Assembly (NCBI RefSeq): GCF_901000735.1
Contig: NC_081551.1
Span: 18,194,545-18,258,544, forward strand
Direction of reading: 5' to 3'
Length of the DNA: 64,000 nt
DNA from: Corylus avellana
Lineage: Eukaryota > Streptophyta > Magnoliopsida > Fagales > Betulaceae
Both the position numbers and the translations under genes were made by a program. Within the stretch, counting starts at the first letter, position 1; each line of letters begins with the position of its first letter. The notes below the pieces were generated by a model. It was not told where the DNA came from. It saw nothing but the letters and a program-made list of their open reading frames with translations, and did not search any database. Below are positions 21,116 through 31,660 of this stretch, piece by piece.

Positions 21116-22492
21116 CTATATATGAGACACAAAATACTCTGTAAACTTATCAGTAACGGCCTCTGGCAGGCAAATGCACATCACCATTGTCCCATTAAGA
21201 TCAGCATTTCCTTCTGGAAGGAACACACAAACTTGAGGTGTGGGAGTCAGATCTATAGGACCGGCATATATTGGCCTTGCCCACCCAAAATCTGCACACT
21301 CGTATATGGAAAATCTAGTCCATTGAGTAATTGTCAATTTTCCTCCAAATTCAAGTTGTTTTGGCCTGTCCACCTGAATGAAATCCACCGTAGACTTCAA
21401 ATACTCATCTGAAACATTAAGTCTTGCTTCGCGAACTAAACGGGTGGTGTCAGAAAGCCGTCCATTTACAAGCTTTGAGACGGTGCTTGTTGCGCATGCC
21501 ACGCACAGCACGTTGCCGTAAAACCCGTCTTTTAATGGCGGGTTTTGCAGCTTCTGGCGAGCATTTACGGAAAATGTAAGCCGAAGCTCATAGTTTAGTG
21601 GTTTTACATCAAGTGCTCTCACCCATGACCTCCATATATGAGCAGCCATAGCATCAAAGGTAGTGCATGAAAAAGCATCATCATCCGGCTGAGCCAGATT
21701 TTTCAGATGAGATTGGAACTCACGGCTAACCCGGTAACACTTCTGAACAGGCTTGGTTTGCCAAAGACTCATTGTTAGGCTCGACCCCTCTTCAATTCTC
21801 ATAAACTCGACATGTCGGAATTTCGCCACCGGAGGGTTGCGAGGCAGAAAGAGTTCCCTCTCCCAACATGGCTGAGGGTTTGTTATCAAGGTCCCTGCCT
21901 TTGCTGTGGCAGCCCATGCCCCAACAAATTGCATGGCACCAATTCCATCACAAATACAATGGCAGAGCCTCAAGCCTAGGCTAAACCCACCACATCTAAA
22001 AACAGTTACCTGAGCTATGACCAATGGCATGTCAAGAACTTTGTACGGCTCCTCATCAGGGAACTTGAAGATCAACGGTTCCCAACCAGGGTTCGGCACT
22101 GTGAGGTCTCCTAAATCTGCCAACGCCATTTCAGAGTGTGCCTCCACCATGAGCGCCCCTTGTTTAGGTCCAAAAAACACTTCGAGCTTACCATTTTCGG
22201 TCTCTCTAAGCCGGCCTGATAAAGGATAGTAAGGGACTAGGACTTGTGCAAGAGCATCACCTAGTATTTTCATGACAGGTTTTTGGCTGGAATTTATGTT
22301 ACCTGACTGATAAAAATATATTGTAGGGGTGAAGACGCGTGCTCCGATCATGTCGTCGAGGTTAGAGAGGTAAAGGCTGTCGCCAGGGCTAGCAGGAATG
22401 GAGCTTGAGGGCATGACAGGAACAATGCCATCGATGGTCAGAGAGATTTTCAGGTGAGCGAAATGGAGCTCTTGAACCCACGGAAGAGCCAT
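21116..22492 (-). CDS. BAHD-family acyltransferase
   Basis: An intronless 458-codon frame, full length for this family. BAHD enzymes use acyl-CoA donors to acylate alcohols, phenolics or amines in the cytosol. The catalytic HxxxD motif is H178-C-I-C-D182 followed by G183, and the start has the family-type SNLDD segment (residues 43-47). The structural motif, normally DFGWG, reads DFGWA at 401-405. The N-terminal region and the LYLSNLDD-type segment suggest relatives of alcohol acyltransferases and hydroxycinnamoyl (feruloyl) transferases, but the substrate cannot be read from sequence. The ATG at 22492 is the first in frame and gives a normal N terminus (MALPWVQELH). A TATA-like tract lies about 95 bp upstream (22580-22595) followed by a (GA)n run in the leader. 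The frame is intact and presumably functional. Confidence 0.92.
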   Translation of the reverse strand: MALPWVQELHFAHLKISLTIDGIVPVMPSSSIPASPGDSLYLSNLDDMIGARVFTPTIYFYQSGNINSSQKPVMKILGDALAQVLVPYYPLSGRLRETENGKLEVFFGPKQGALMVEAHSEMALADLGDLTVPNPGWEPLIFKFPDEEPYKVLDMPLVIAQVTVFRCGGFSLGLRLCHCICDGIGAMQFVGAWAATAKAGTLITNPQPCWERELFLPRNPPVAKFRHVEFMRIEEGSSLTMSLWQTKPVQKCYRVSREFQSHLKNLAQPDDDAFSCTTFDAMAAHIWRSWVRALDVKPLNYELRLTFSVNARQKLQNPPLKDGFYGNVLCVACATSTVSKLVNGRLSDTTRLVREARLNVSDEYLKSTVDFIQVDRPKQLEFGGKLTITQWTRFSIYECADFGWARPIYAGPIDLTPTPQVCVFLPEGNADLNGTMVMCICLPEAVTDKFTEYFVSHI

Positions 22493-22579
22493 GAGAGAGA
22501 GCGCTGAGAGAAGTCATGCCAAGCGGTGACATTTGTAGAGGAAAGAGCTAGAAAACTTTGACATACAAAGATGCTTGGG

Positions 22580-22616
22580 CTAATATATATATATGTAGAG
22601 AGAGAGAGAGAGAGAG
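22580..22616 (-). promoter_or_regulatory. TATA-like tract and GA repeat upstream of the BAHD gene
   Basis: taatatatatatatg at about 22580-22595 followed by (GA)n to about 22616. On the minus strand the TATA tract lies about 90 bp before the ATG, a normal spacing for a plant core promoter with a short leader. Confidence 0.45.
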
Positions 22617-22619
22617 ATT

Positions 22620-23163
22620 GGGATTATAAAGTTATATTGGTGTGAAACAGTTGGTGGTGATATCATTCATGATCTGAATTTTATGTTATTTTTCGCTGTT
22701 AAACAAGTTCACCTACCAAAAGAAAAACACAACGAGTGCATGCAAGAGGGTTGCCGTATTTTTTTACTGGATAAATAAATGGATAGAGAAAAACAGTTTA
22801 AAGCCCTAATCAACATCCTTTTTCATTCATTCAATGAACCATGGCAGAGAAGGCCAGTTCCAAACTTCAAATAATTAATATAAACGCGTATGTGATGAAG
22901 TTCATGAATAATGTAAACACTTAACTATAAAAATATGACAAATGATTATAAATTTAAAAGATATATCAAGTAAAACTAGAAGTTTCTTTATGAAACTCAA
23001 CTTCACAAAACCAGTTCTTCGATCTGATGTATATTTTGCATTTTCACCAAATAGTCCAAATGAAAAATGGTACATATTCATATATGAGAAAGAAGAAGAA
23101 ATTACAAAAACCAAAGATCTCAGCCAGCTTACCGCACTGGCTGCTGATTGAAGTATAATTCTT
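22620..23163. other. Gene-free interval, BAHD upstream region
   Basis: Upstream sequence of the acyltransferase, AT-rich, with no exon or transposon end resolved. The minus-strand ORF 22902-23237 is an out-of-frame shadow of the pseudogene tail. Confidence 0.45.
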
Positions 23164-23523
23164 CTATTTTTTCTTTGCCGCAACGAGCTTTGCACTTCTT
23201 GCAGCAGCCTCGCTAGCTGCGGCTCTAGCGGCAGCATCCATCTCTTTGCTTGATTTTTTCTTCTTCATAGATGTCACTTTCTTTAGCCGCTCTTTAACAT
23301 CGATGGAAGATATATCTTCTGCCTTTTCATGACTCCCAGCAGCTTCTTCAGTTGCATCTCCAGTGTCAACGCCATCAGGCTGGTCCTGGGATTCTTTTGC
23401 CTCCTTTGAAAATTTATCCTTCTTTTTCTTCTTTCTCCCACTTTTGCTTTCCCCTACCTATGGTATTCTCCTTCTTTTCTAACTCTCCATCTATACTCTC
23501 TGCTTTCTTCTCTTGTGCAACAC
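23164..23523 (-). pseudogene. 3'-terminal exon fragment of a lysine-rich protein gene, frameshifted
   Basis: A good acceptor (gttgcag) precedes an exon that reads VAQEKKAESIDGELEKKENTI and then shifts frame. A tandem four-base duplication (ccta-ccta, 23453-23460 on the plus strand) lies exactly at the break. After it a second frame reads ESKSGRKKKKKDKFSKEA and continues for about 95 codons to a stop at 23164, ending in an Ala/Lys-rich helix (KEMDAAARAAASEAAARSAK). Removing one four-base unit joins the two frames. No upstream exons are present within 3 kb, so this looks like a truncated gene copy. The parent protein was not recognised. Confidence 0.65.
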
Positions 23524-23991
23524 CTGCAACGAATTAGGACAAACAATATATCATTTGATTGAGCACATGTATGATATGAGCATGTTTACATTTTTGTACA
23601 ATTTGGTAATTGCCTTAATAATTGGTTGATACGATACATTGTATGACATGGTACACCGGTACGTGCGGTATAATGATAATTGACTTACTATATAAACTTG
23701 ATTCTATGATCAAATGTGTGTGTGTCATATGAGCCTTGGATCTAATGGTTATTTCATGACTGGCATGCACAGCCATGCCTAATGGTTGACCACTACAGGA
23801 CGTATATCACTAGTAGGGTAGGCCACCCGGGGTTGATCTGCTAGTGTTATGGACGGTAGCGTACAATGGTCGGTGCATTGGCACTGTATTACAGGTCCCT
23901 CGTAACAGCGACAACCTTGCTGAGAATGGGTAATAACTCGAGTAGACCATAGTTACAACATATAAAACATTAGTTTTTTGCATTAAAATAT

Positions 23992-24928
23992 TTAGGGCCA
24001 GTTGATTTCAATAAGTGCGATTTTAAAAATTACATTTTTTAAAATAACATTTTTAAAATTGCTACTTTTTAAAAGGGAAAAATTCACTTTACACCCCTGA
24101 AGTTTGAGGTGTTTTTCAATTTGAATCATAATGTTTAAAAATTTGCAATGTACCCCCTAATGTTTCAAAAATTTGCAATTAACACCCTATGTTACTAATT
24201 GCTGTCTAAGTAGACGAAAATTACATCATGTGCGTCTCACGTGGGATTTTTATGTTGTGTCTTCCAATTTTGCACCCAACCTAGCTAGTGAAATGATGTA
24301 ATTGCCCCTCATTAAAACTCAACACATGTTTTGATTTTTTTTTCTTCAACCCCTCTTGGGTGTCATTGTGGGTGTTCGAGTGAAAAAAAAGAAAAAAAAA
24401 AAGAAAAAAGAAAAAGGGGACTAGATGCCTCTCACCTGATCTTATGCCGGCAATTTTCGTGTACTTAGACGACAATTAGTAATGGAGGGTGTTAATTACA
24501 AATTTTTTTAACAGTAGGGGGGTACATTGCAAATTTTTAGACATTGGGGTTCAAATTAAAAAACACTTCAAACTTCAGGGGGTAAAGTGAATTTTTTCAT
24601 TTTTAAAATCGCATAGACATTTGGTAAAACATATTAAGAAGTATTTTTTTATCAATTGAGTGTTTGTATAACATTAGTATATAATTGCGGTTTCATGGCA
24701 AAATAGGTAAATATTGCGCCAAATATTATTTTAAGCGAAATCGTGATTTTGGTTTAAATTCGTACTTTTTCAAATAAACACACCCTAGTCAGCTTATAGA
24801 AATTGCGAATTTTTTCATGATTTTAGAATTTGTGTTTTTAAAATCGCAATCCCAAACACTCCAAAATTACGATTTGGTTTAAAAACGTAGATTATTTTTT
24901 TTAAAACGCACTCCCAAGCGGACCCTTA
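23992..24928. mobile_element. PIF/Harbinger-like element with TTA target duplication, interrupted
   Basis: The element is 23995-24925, flanked by tta on each side. The left end gggccagttgatttcaataa and the right end, whose complement is gggtccgcttgggagtgcg, are degenerate inverted repeats, with gcgattttaaaaat-type subterminal sequence on both sides. A 3-bp TTA duplication is the hallmark of PIF/Harbinger MITEs. About 530 bp in its middle is a separate later insertion. Confidence 0.65.
24066..24608. mobile_element. Mutator-type MITE with 9-bp target duplication
   Basis: The element is 24075-24599 (525 bp), flanked by tttttaaaa at 24066-24074 and 24600-24608. Inverted ends of about 110 bp include aaaaattcactttacacccc and tttaaaaatttgcaatgtac. 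It is non-coding; the short Phe-rich ORF at 24281-24475 is a shadow. It lies inside the Harbinger-like element, so it inserted later. Confidence 0.8.
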
Positions 24929-26709
24929 GGCGATTGCCGCCGGAAGTACACCGCTCTTTTATTAACCAAAAAATACTTATATGTTGTATTAACGGAGATA
25001 ACACCTCTTTTTAAATGTTTACTAGAACTGCATGTTTATTTTCACTTAATAATAATGGACTCATGTCATACTCTATCATGAAGTTTATTTATTAAGTCGT
25101 TAGATTTATGCAGTTATTACTCTTATAGGAGACATGTTTCTAGAACCCAAGAGTGACACGGTTGTCATTACAAACTAATTCGCCTTAATTAAGATCTTCA
25201 CGATGTTACCAGGTTTGCCTTATTATTATTGTTAGTTGCTTCATGTCTTTAAATTGAAGATTATACTTGTCCCTCTAATGATCTATACATTTCTCAGATT
25301 TATTTCACCTTCATATGCATTAACTCTAGGATGCTTAGAGGAGCGATTCCCCATTTAGCCACTAGTTGGTTAAACTGGGGTAATTGCCACTAACCATATC
25401 AGTCTGGTCAATGCCAATTTTGGGGGGCGTTACAGGTTGTAAGTGGGCCGAGTTAAGTCGAGTGTTGAATTTTTAAGTTCTTTTTATTTAATTTTATTTT
25501 GAAAATGAGTCGAGTTTGAATTTATCACCAGGCTAGATAATTTGTTTAAGCTAGGCTTATTTATTTTTTTGAGCGAATTTGAACTTGTTTAAGAGCTGCT
25601 TAGTTAACTTATTCATTCCATAAAGTAAATTTCAAGATTTTTTTTTATTATTGCCATAAATCCATATTAATTATTGTTAAGATTTTATTAAATAAATTAA
25701 ATTGAATCTTAAATAATTCAATCTTGAGTTTACATATATGTTTTATAGTATGTATATAAATATATCATTGGATTTGTGCACTGATGTGGGTTTCACACAA
25801 ATTCAAGAATTAAGATGTCTTCAGAATATCTAGTTAGTTATATTAGAATTGTATTTTTGTCATATCAAAAAGTAAAAAGACATAAATACCATTCAAATAT
25901 AATTAATTGGATACTCTCAAGTTTATTTGAACTTGAGAGAATCCTGTTCCTAAATTTAATGGTAGACTCACCCATTCACTATAGGAAAATTGGTGAAAAA
26001 TATAATGAATAATGATTTTTATCATTTCTCTATATAAATTCATTATGCGTGCACACACATATTTATACATACACAAACACACATACATCTATATCAAGAC
26101 TCACGACAACAATAATTCAATTTTTTTTTTTTTTTTTAATCAACAATAATTCAATTTAAATCTATTATATTAGGAATATAATTCATCTGTACTTAAGATG
26201 TTCTAATTACAAAATTAAAATAATGTTATAAAAAAAATAAAAATAAAATTGTACGAGTTTATATGAATCAAGACAAGTGTACACGAGTATAGCTCATCTA
26301 ATAAACAAGTATATATAATTTTGTATTCACGTTAAGCTCATTTATTAAATTAACTAAATTCGAGTCGAGTTTACACAAACAAATATCGAGCGGGTTGTCA
26401 AACAGATTTGTTCGCGAAGAATAACCACAATGCTAATAATAATTTACAATTCACCTGGATAGTGCCATTTTAGTTCTAACTATTCTCTCAAAGCTAAAGT
26501 TTATCCTTTTGTCAAATTAAAAGAATTCAAGAATCCAAACCACACTAAGAATCTACTGATGAAAAACCTGCTGCACTCATTTTACAATGAATCAATTATC
26601 ATTTTGCCTTGAAAAATGACACAAAACAATTCAGTTTGAGAAGCACATCTGTTCAGATAAACTTTAAACATAAGAGTTACAAAAACAAATTTGATCCAAA
26701 AAGAGAAAA
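24929..26709. other. Gene-free interval with a degenerate repeat
   Basis: From about 25436 (gtaagtgggccgagttaagt) to 26406 (tcgagcgggttgtc) both ends carry gagtcgagtttg-like units, suggesting a decayed hAT-like element, but without clear termini. There is poly-T at about 26119-26138. Sequence just before 26710 is probably 3' untranslated region of the DUF936 gene. Confidence 0.4.
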
Positions 26710-29700
26710 TCAAGATGAAGCAAGGGGCGAGGAGTAATCAAACGTAGTCCCAACATGCTGAATGACAAAACCGTAGATCTTTCGCTTCAACCGCTCAACC
26801 TTTTCTGTCAGTAGCTCATCCCCTTTGGAAACCACAAGGTCCAACCAATTATTGACTCGTTTCAAATGGGATAAAACTACTGCAATGGAGCTACCATCAA
26901 GAGATATTGATTTACCCCCATCCCCGAACACCCTAAAACCTGCATCAAGGGACTCCTCGACGAATCTTAGAAACCACGCTTGCATTTCAGACATCAACTT
27001 CATTGCAAGCTCCACTGTCTCTTTCATTCCATGGCCCCTGGTCCACACCCCAAGACTAGGATTGGATGGTGGACACGAGGAAGCCTTTAGATGGTTCTTG
27101 CCAGGTGCATTATGAGATTGCCGTTTTGACAAACTTTTCTGCAGAGTTGATGGAGGCTCACGATCTTGGCTGGTAAGTAGGGAGACAATCTGAAGGTCTG
27201 TGGCCAAGGCAGCTTCAACCCAAAGATTTGAAGGCTCTGGGGGGATGTTATCATTAGGTGTGTCAGAATTGTGGCTACTCGAAACTGATTCAGCAATTGC
27301 AGTTGATCTCACAACGTCGTTATAGATAGTAAAGAATCGGTCGATTGTGGGTAAAGGGTTTCCAGCCTTGGATGCAGAAGAGAGTTCTGAGAACATGCTG
27401 AAAAGAATAGAAAGTAGGAAAAGTTAAGCTCACTTCAACAACGATTAGAGAATATGCAAAGTCAGTATTAATGCGTACAAAGTTCCATAGAGTATGTTTT
27501 CTAGCTGTACCTCACATACTATTATTTGTTAAATGGTGCTACCCTAATTTATAAACTAAATGTTGTGCGAATGTGTTTGATGCAAATGTGGAGGAGAAAA
27601 GAGGGAGGGGAAGGGAGGAACTATTACCTTAAACTCCTTACAATAGACTCGGTAGCAAGGGCCTCCCTCAATGCTTCAGCTGCAGCTGCAGAAGCAAGCA
27701 CTTTCCTTTGCATGGCCTCCTGCATTAAGTTGATGTGTGAAAATTCAAATTTCCGCCTTCAATCTTTAATCAATGTTTGAGCATTTTTTAGTCTGTTGAC
27801 TAGATATAAAATCATCTTTGCTAAGCTCTCCAAATTGTGACTAATTCTACTGAGATGTAATCATCATGTAATAGATATAAAGTTGCTAATAACTTTGTTC
27901 TATGCAGTGCTAGCTGATGCAATCAGTCAATCCCAAGTTCCAAATCTTGATCCATACCTTCCCAAGACTTGCAAGATCTGCTGACAATGCATCCAATGGA
28001 ACACTGCCATCGGTCCATTTCTTTTCATGAACAGTGATGCCTAGAGCTTCAATGTTTGATTTCTCCTCAATCAGACAACTATCGGGAGAACTAAGTTTTG
28101 TCTTCTCATCAGATGAAGAATCATCAGTCTTGGGTCTTCGACCATTCACATCGCTTAAACGTCTAGAAATTGCAGCCTGGAAAGCATAAGAATGTCACTA
28201 AAAAAGCTTAGGAGAGTATAGCAATGCAAACTCTTCAGTGCAACAACAGAATTTTAAGGAAAGTGGAGGATCAATTATTGATAACATCCTCACAATACAT
28301 TGAGAATACTATGCATGTCAAGTTAGATAACTTCCCAACTAAAGGACGCTATTGAACAGCATATTCATGTTATTGGGAGGCTATGATGGAAATTCAGCAG
28401 GTTCGGGCCACAGGGATATGTGTTCTAGAGCAAGGCGCTGGTTTTGTTAAATTATCCGACCTCCATCTTTCATTCTCTTATGTCATATGAATCAGTAAAG
28501 TTTGTTTTATCAACAAGAAGCTATTGATCCGCTTTCATTCTCTTTTACTTTTCTCTATACATCAGTCCACCAATTAGGTAAATCAAACTTTGGAACTGAA
28601 CGTACCTATTCACAGCTATTTCTTTCCACAATATTGAATCATTAAGGGGCCAGTGTATGGTGATACAAAAAGGGTATGCACATCTCTAATTAGTCCAAAC
28701 TGAAATTCAGCAATATCTACCATCAAAATATGTCACGCTGATTGGTTTCTTTCTTAACATGGAGTGGAGTTACCAAAATAAAAGCTGGTCAGAGGTTGCA
28801 CTTTTGTGTTTTTTTGAGTATTTTAAGATAGCAGATAAGCAAACTTCGAGCAAAATATTAGCTAGAGAATAAAAGCAAGATTGAAACCTAAAAAAAATGA
28901 AATGATATCATTAAAGTCCATTTCAGTATCAAAGAACAAAAACAAGCGCATCATTTCTCAAATCCAATTAAATCACCATATGGTACTTCTATTAAATTGA
29001 AATTGTGTAAGCAGTGGTAAAAAAATCTAAGCTTTGTCTAGCAATAAGAGAACACACAAAGGAAATTACCTGAGTCCGCAAAATTGCTTGCAGATCCGGT
29101 TTGTTCCTGGAAACACTCTTCTCTTTCTGCTCCACAGTGGCTGTCCCCGCTGGTGGCTCATCCCAACTCTTCCGATTTGTCTTTGCAGAACCAGCAATTG
29201 CTTCGGAAATCTTCGAAATTCCAGCAACTATAGTTGCCATCTTCTTCTTACCAGTTGAATCCGTAGCACCACCTGCCACTATAGGTGAAAGCTTGACACC
29301 CCCGGATAACCTCCTCCCCGGAGAAAGCGAAGCTCTCCTCACACTAGGCGAGGCCTGCCTCCGACCGTTTGGAGAAGGCTGCCGGTACCTAGAGGGCACG
29401 ATAATCGCTGGCTCCTTCGACGCCTTTAGGCTATCTTCTCGAGCTGCCACCAAGCTCGGAACCACACATTTTGATGGCACCGGGGATGCTGACCGCTTGC
29501 CTTTTGCAGCCGGTGAGGGGTCTCTCCCCACCGCAGCCATGTTCTTCTTTCCGACTGATACAGATCTTTTAGCCCCCGCTGGAGATGAGAACCTCTGAGG
29601 CCTATCTGAAACCTTTAATTCATCAGAATTCCCCACATTTCCAATAGGTAAGTTGTCCCGAGGTGCCAGAGCCTGCCTTGATCTTCCCTTTTCGCCTTTA

Positions 29701-30191
29701 GGCTCAACCTTTGAACATTCCTTATGTTCGCCTAATTTCTTGCTCGACAGGTAAACCGCAATCGGGTCGGCAGATTGATCTGAATCCGCCACAGGCTGAA
29801 TCACGAACTCGCGTTTTGAGGCCGAAATGCGGGCAATGAGTGGTTCAGGACTTCCGACGAACGGGTGGCGGCCAGCGATTGGGCGGATTCCGCACACCCG
29901 TGGGACGGGTGAGTCAAAGTCGAAGCGGTCCACATAGACGAACTGACCGAGCTGTAAGCGGTTGGTGAGGATGAGGTCGTTGTCGCGGTCGGAGAGCGAG
30001 ACGTAGGTGGAGTTGAGGGAATCGGAGAGCTGGACATAGAAACCGTGGTTGGGCCAGAGGTCAGAGCCGGCAAGGGCGGGGACTATGCCGATGACTTGGA
30101 GGAGAGCCGAGCGGTGGTCCCCTGTGACACGTGCGGTGGAGTTCATTGATTGGAGGAGCTTCAAGAGGATTCCAGGAGTCAGAGACGCCAT
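26710..30191 (-). CDS. DUF936-family plant protein
   Basis: Four exons (30191-29070, 28176-27958, 27719-27628, 27397-26710) with canonical splice sites give 706 codons plus stop. Residues 1 to about 120 are the DUF936 N-terminal domain, starting [16 protein letters not shown] and including [19 protein letters not shown] and [18 protein letters not shown]. The middle is a long Ser/Pro/Lys-rich, probably disordered linker (about 150-450). The last 300 residues hold a helical Ala/Leu-rich segment ([20 protein letters not shown]) and the conserved tail ([28 protein letters not shown]), corresponding to the C-terminal domain in this family. The biochemical role is unknown; related Arabidopsis proteins are uncharacterised to my knowledge. 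An upstream in-frame ATG at 30353 exists, but MASL is the family's normal start. The leader carries a (GA)n run. Confidence 0.9.
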
Positions 30192-30224
30192 TGTGTGTGT
30201 ATTTGCGTGCGTGTGTGTGAGTGG

Positions 30225-30256
30225 GAGAGAGAGAAAGAGAGAGAGAGAGAGAGGGA
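30225..30256. repeat. GA microsatellite in the DUF936 leader
   Basis: An imperfect (GA)n run about 35-65 bp upstream of the DUF936 ATG. On the minus strand it is a CT-rich leader tract, common in plant 5' untranslated regions. Confidence 0.6.
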
Positions 30257-30299
30257 GAGAGGCAGACTGAAAGTGGAGGAGATGGAGTGGAAGAGTTGT

Positions 30300-31660
30300 A
30301 GTACTGGAAAAGGAGGTCCAGTGAATTTGTCCGTTACAAATTTCAAATTTCAAAATCTCGCTAGAGTCTTCGTTAAGTTTGAATTCAGGTTCGGGGGCCA
30401 GTGGCTACGTTACCGTTACGTTATGGAGAGATCCTTTTCTTTCCATTTCAAATCTTCCCACGGTTTTTTTTTTTTTTGTTTTCATTTAGAAGGATAGTAT
30501 TGTCTAAAAGTTTTAACCTTAAAAAAATTTAAACAATTTTACCATTTTAAAGACAATAACGAAAGAAAATGAAAAAGATCATTTTTCTTACGTTATGAGA
30601 AGGAGAAATGACGTTAGTGCTGTAAGCTATTCACTGACATAATTTTAAAGGTCCAGTTGCATAATACCACGTGGCCGGATTTTTGTTTAAACATATATGT
30701 GCACGTTGAGTAATGCTAAAACTTTACCCATGAGTGCTTAATTAAACTTTACCCCCAAAAAAAAAAAAATCTGTTCTTCTGCACTTTATTCTATTCAATA
30801 ATTTTTTTCCTTACCCTTTTCTCCTACTCTTTTAAATGACTTTCATGAATATACGAAGATCACTCAAAAGTTTTATATATATATATATACCAATTTACAA
30901 ATTAGTTTAATCTCTATCAAAATTAGAGGTTGACCCCTCAATAACACTTTGACCCTCGATAAAAAAGTTTGGTTCCGTCCCTAAACTCATATATTATTAT
31001 TATTATTATTATTATTATAATAAGTGAACTCATATATATTCTCTATTTAAAAAATATAAAAAATTATAATTTTGAACATTATATGAATAAAATAATTTTT
31101 AATCTCTCGTCATCTCATCATCTTTGCCAAAGAGGAATGCTAAAAACCATATACTTATCTCACAAGTCAACTATACTATAATGTTATCATGGAAATCTCA
31201 ACCAACCCTTCGATCAATCATTGTAAAAAAAAAAAAGAAAAAAAAAAATCAAGGGTTAGTTAAAACTACCACATCAACATTATGGGATAACTGTGAAATA
31301 AAAATATGATTTATGACATTATTCTTTGAATTAACTTTAAAAATAAACAATAAAAAAGACTTTTATTTCATTTACTTTCTATATTACATAAATAAATAAA
31401 AGTTCTTACACTACAAAAATACAAGAAAACCATGAGGAATACACATCATGCAATAAACAAATCCAATGGTTCTCGTATTTAAATCCATAATAAGTAAAAA
31501 AATAAAAAATCATTTAAGCTTTGATGGAATTAGGGCAACTGCCTTACTATGATAAAATTAATTTCATAATTCAATGTTACACAATGTCTCTTCCAAACCA
31601 AGTCGCTCATGTACTCCTTAAGAGACAAGAAAACGAAGAAAGCATGCAAGAAACTATTCT
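30300..31660. other. Interval between the DUF936 gene and the 118-aa gene
   Basis: It holds the DUF936 promoter side and the downstream side of the next gene. AT-rich, with (ATT)n at about 30993-31019 and A-rich runs near 31225. No exon or transposon end was resolved. Confidence 0.45.

Noticed and set aside
29034..29598. Plus-strand ORFs of 74 and 165 codons
   Set aside because: They are antisense shadows of the Ser/Pro-rich linker of the DUF936 protein.
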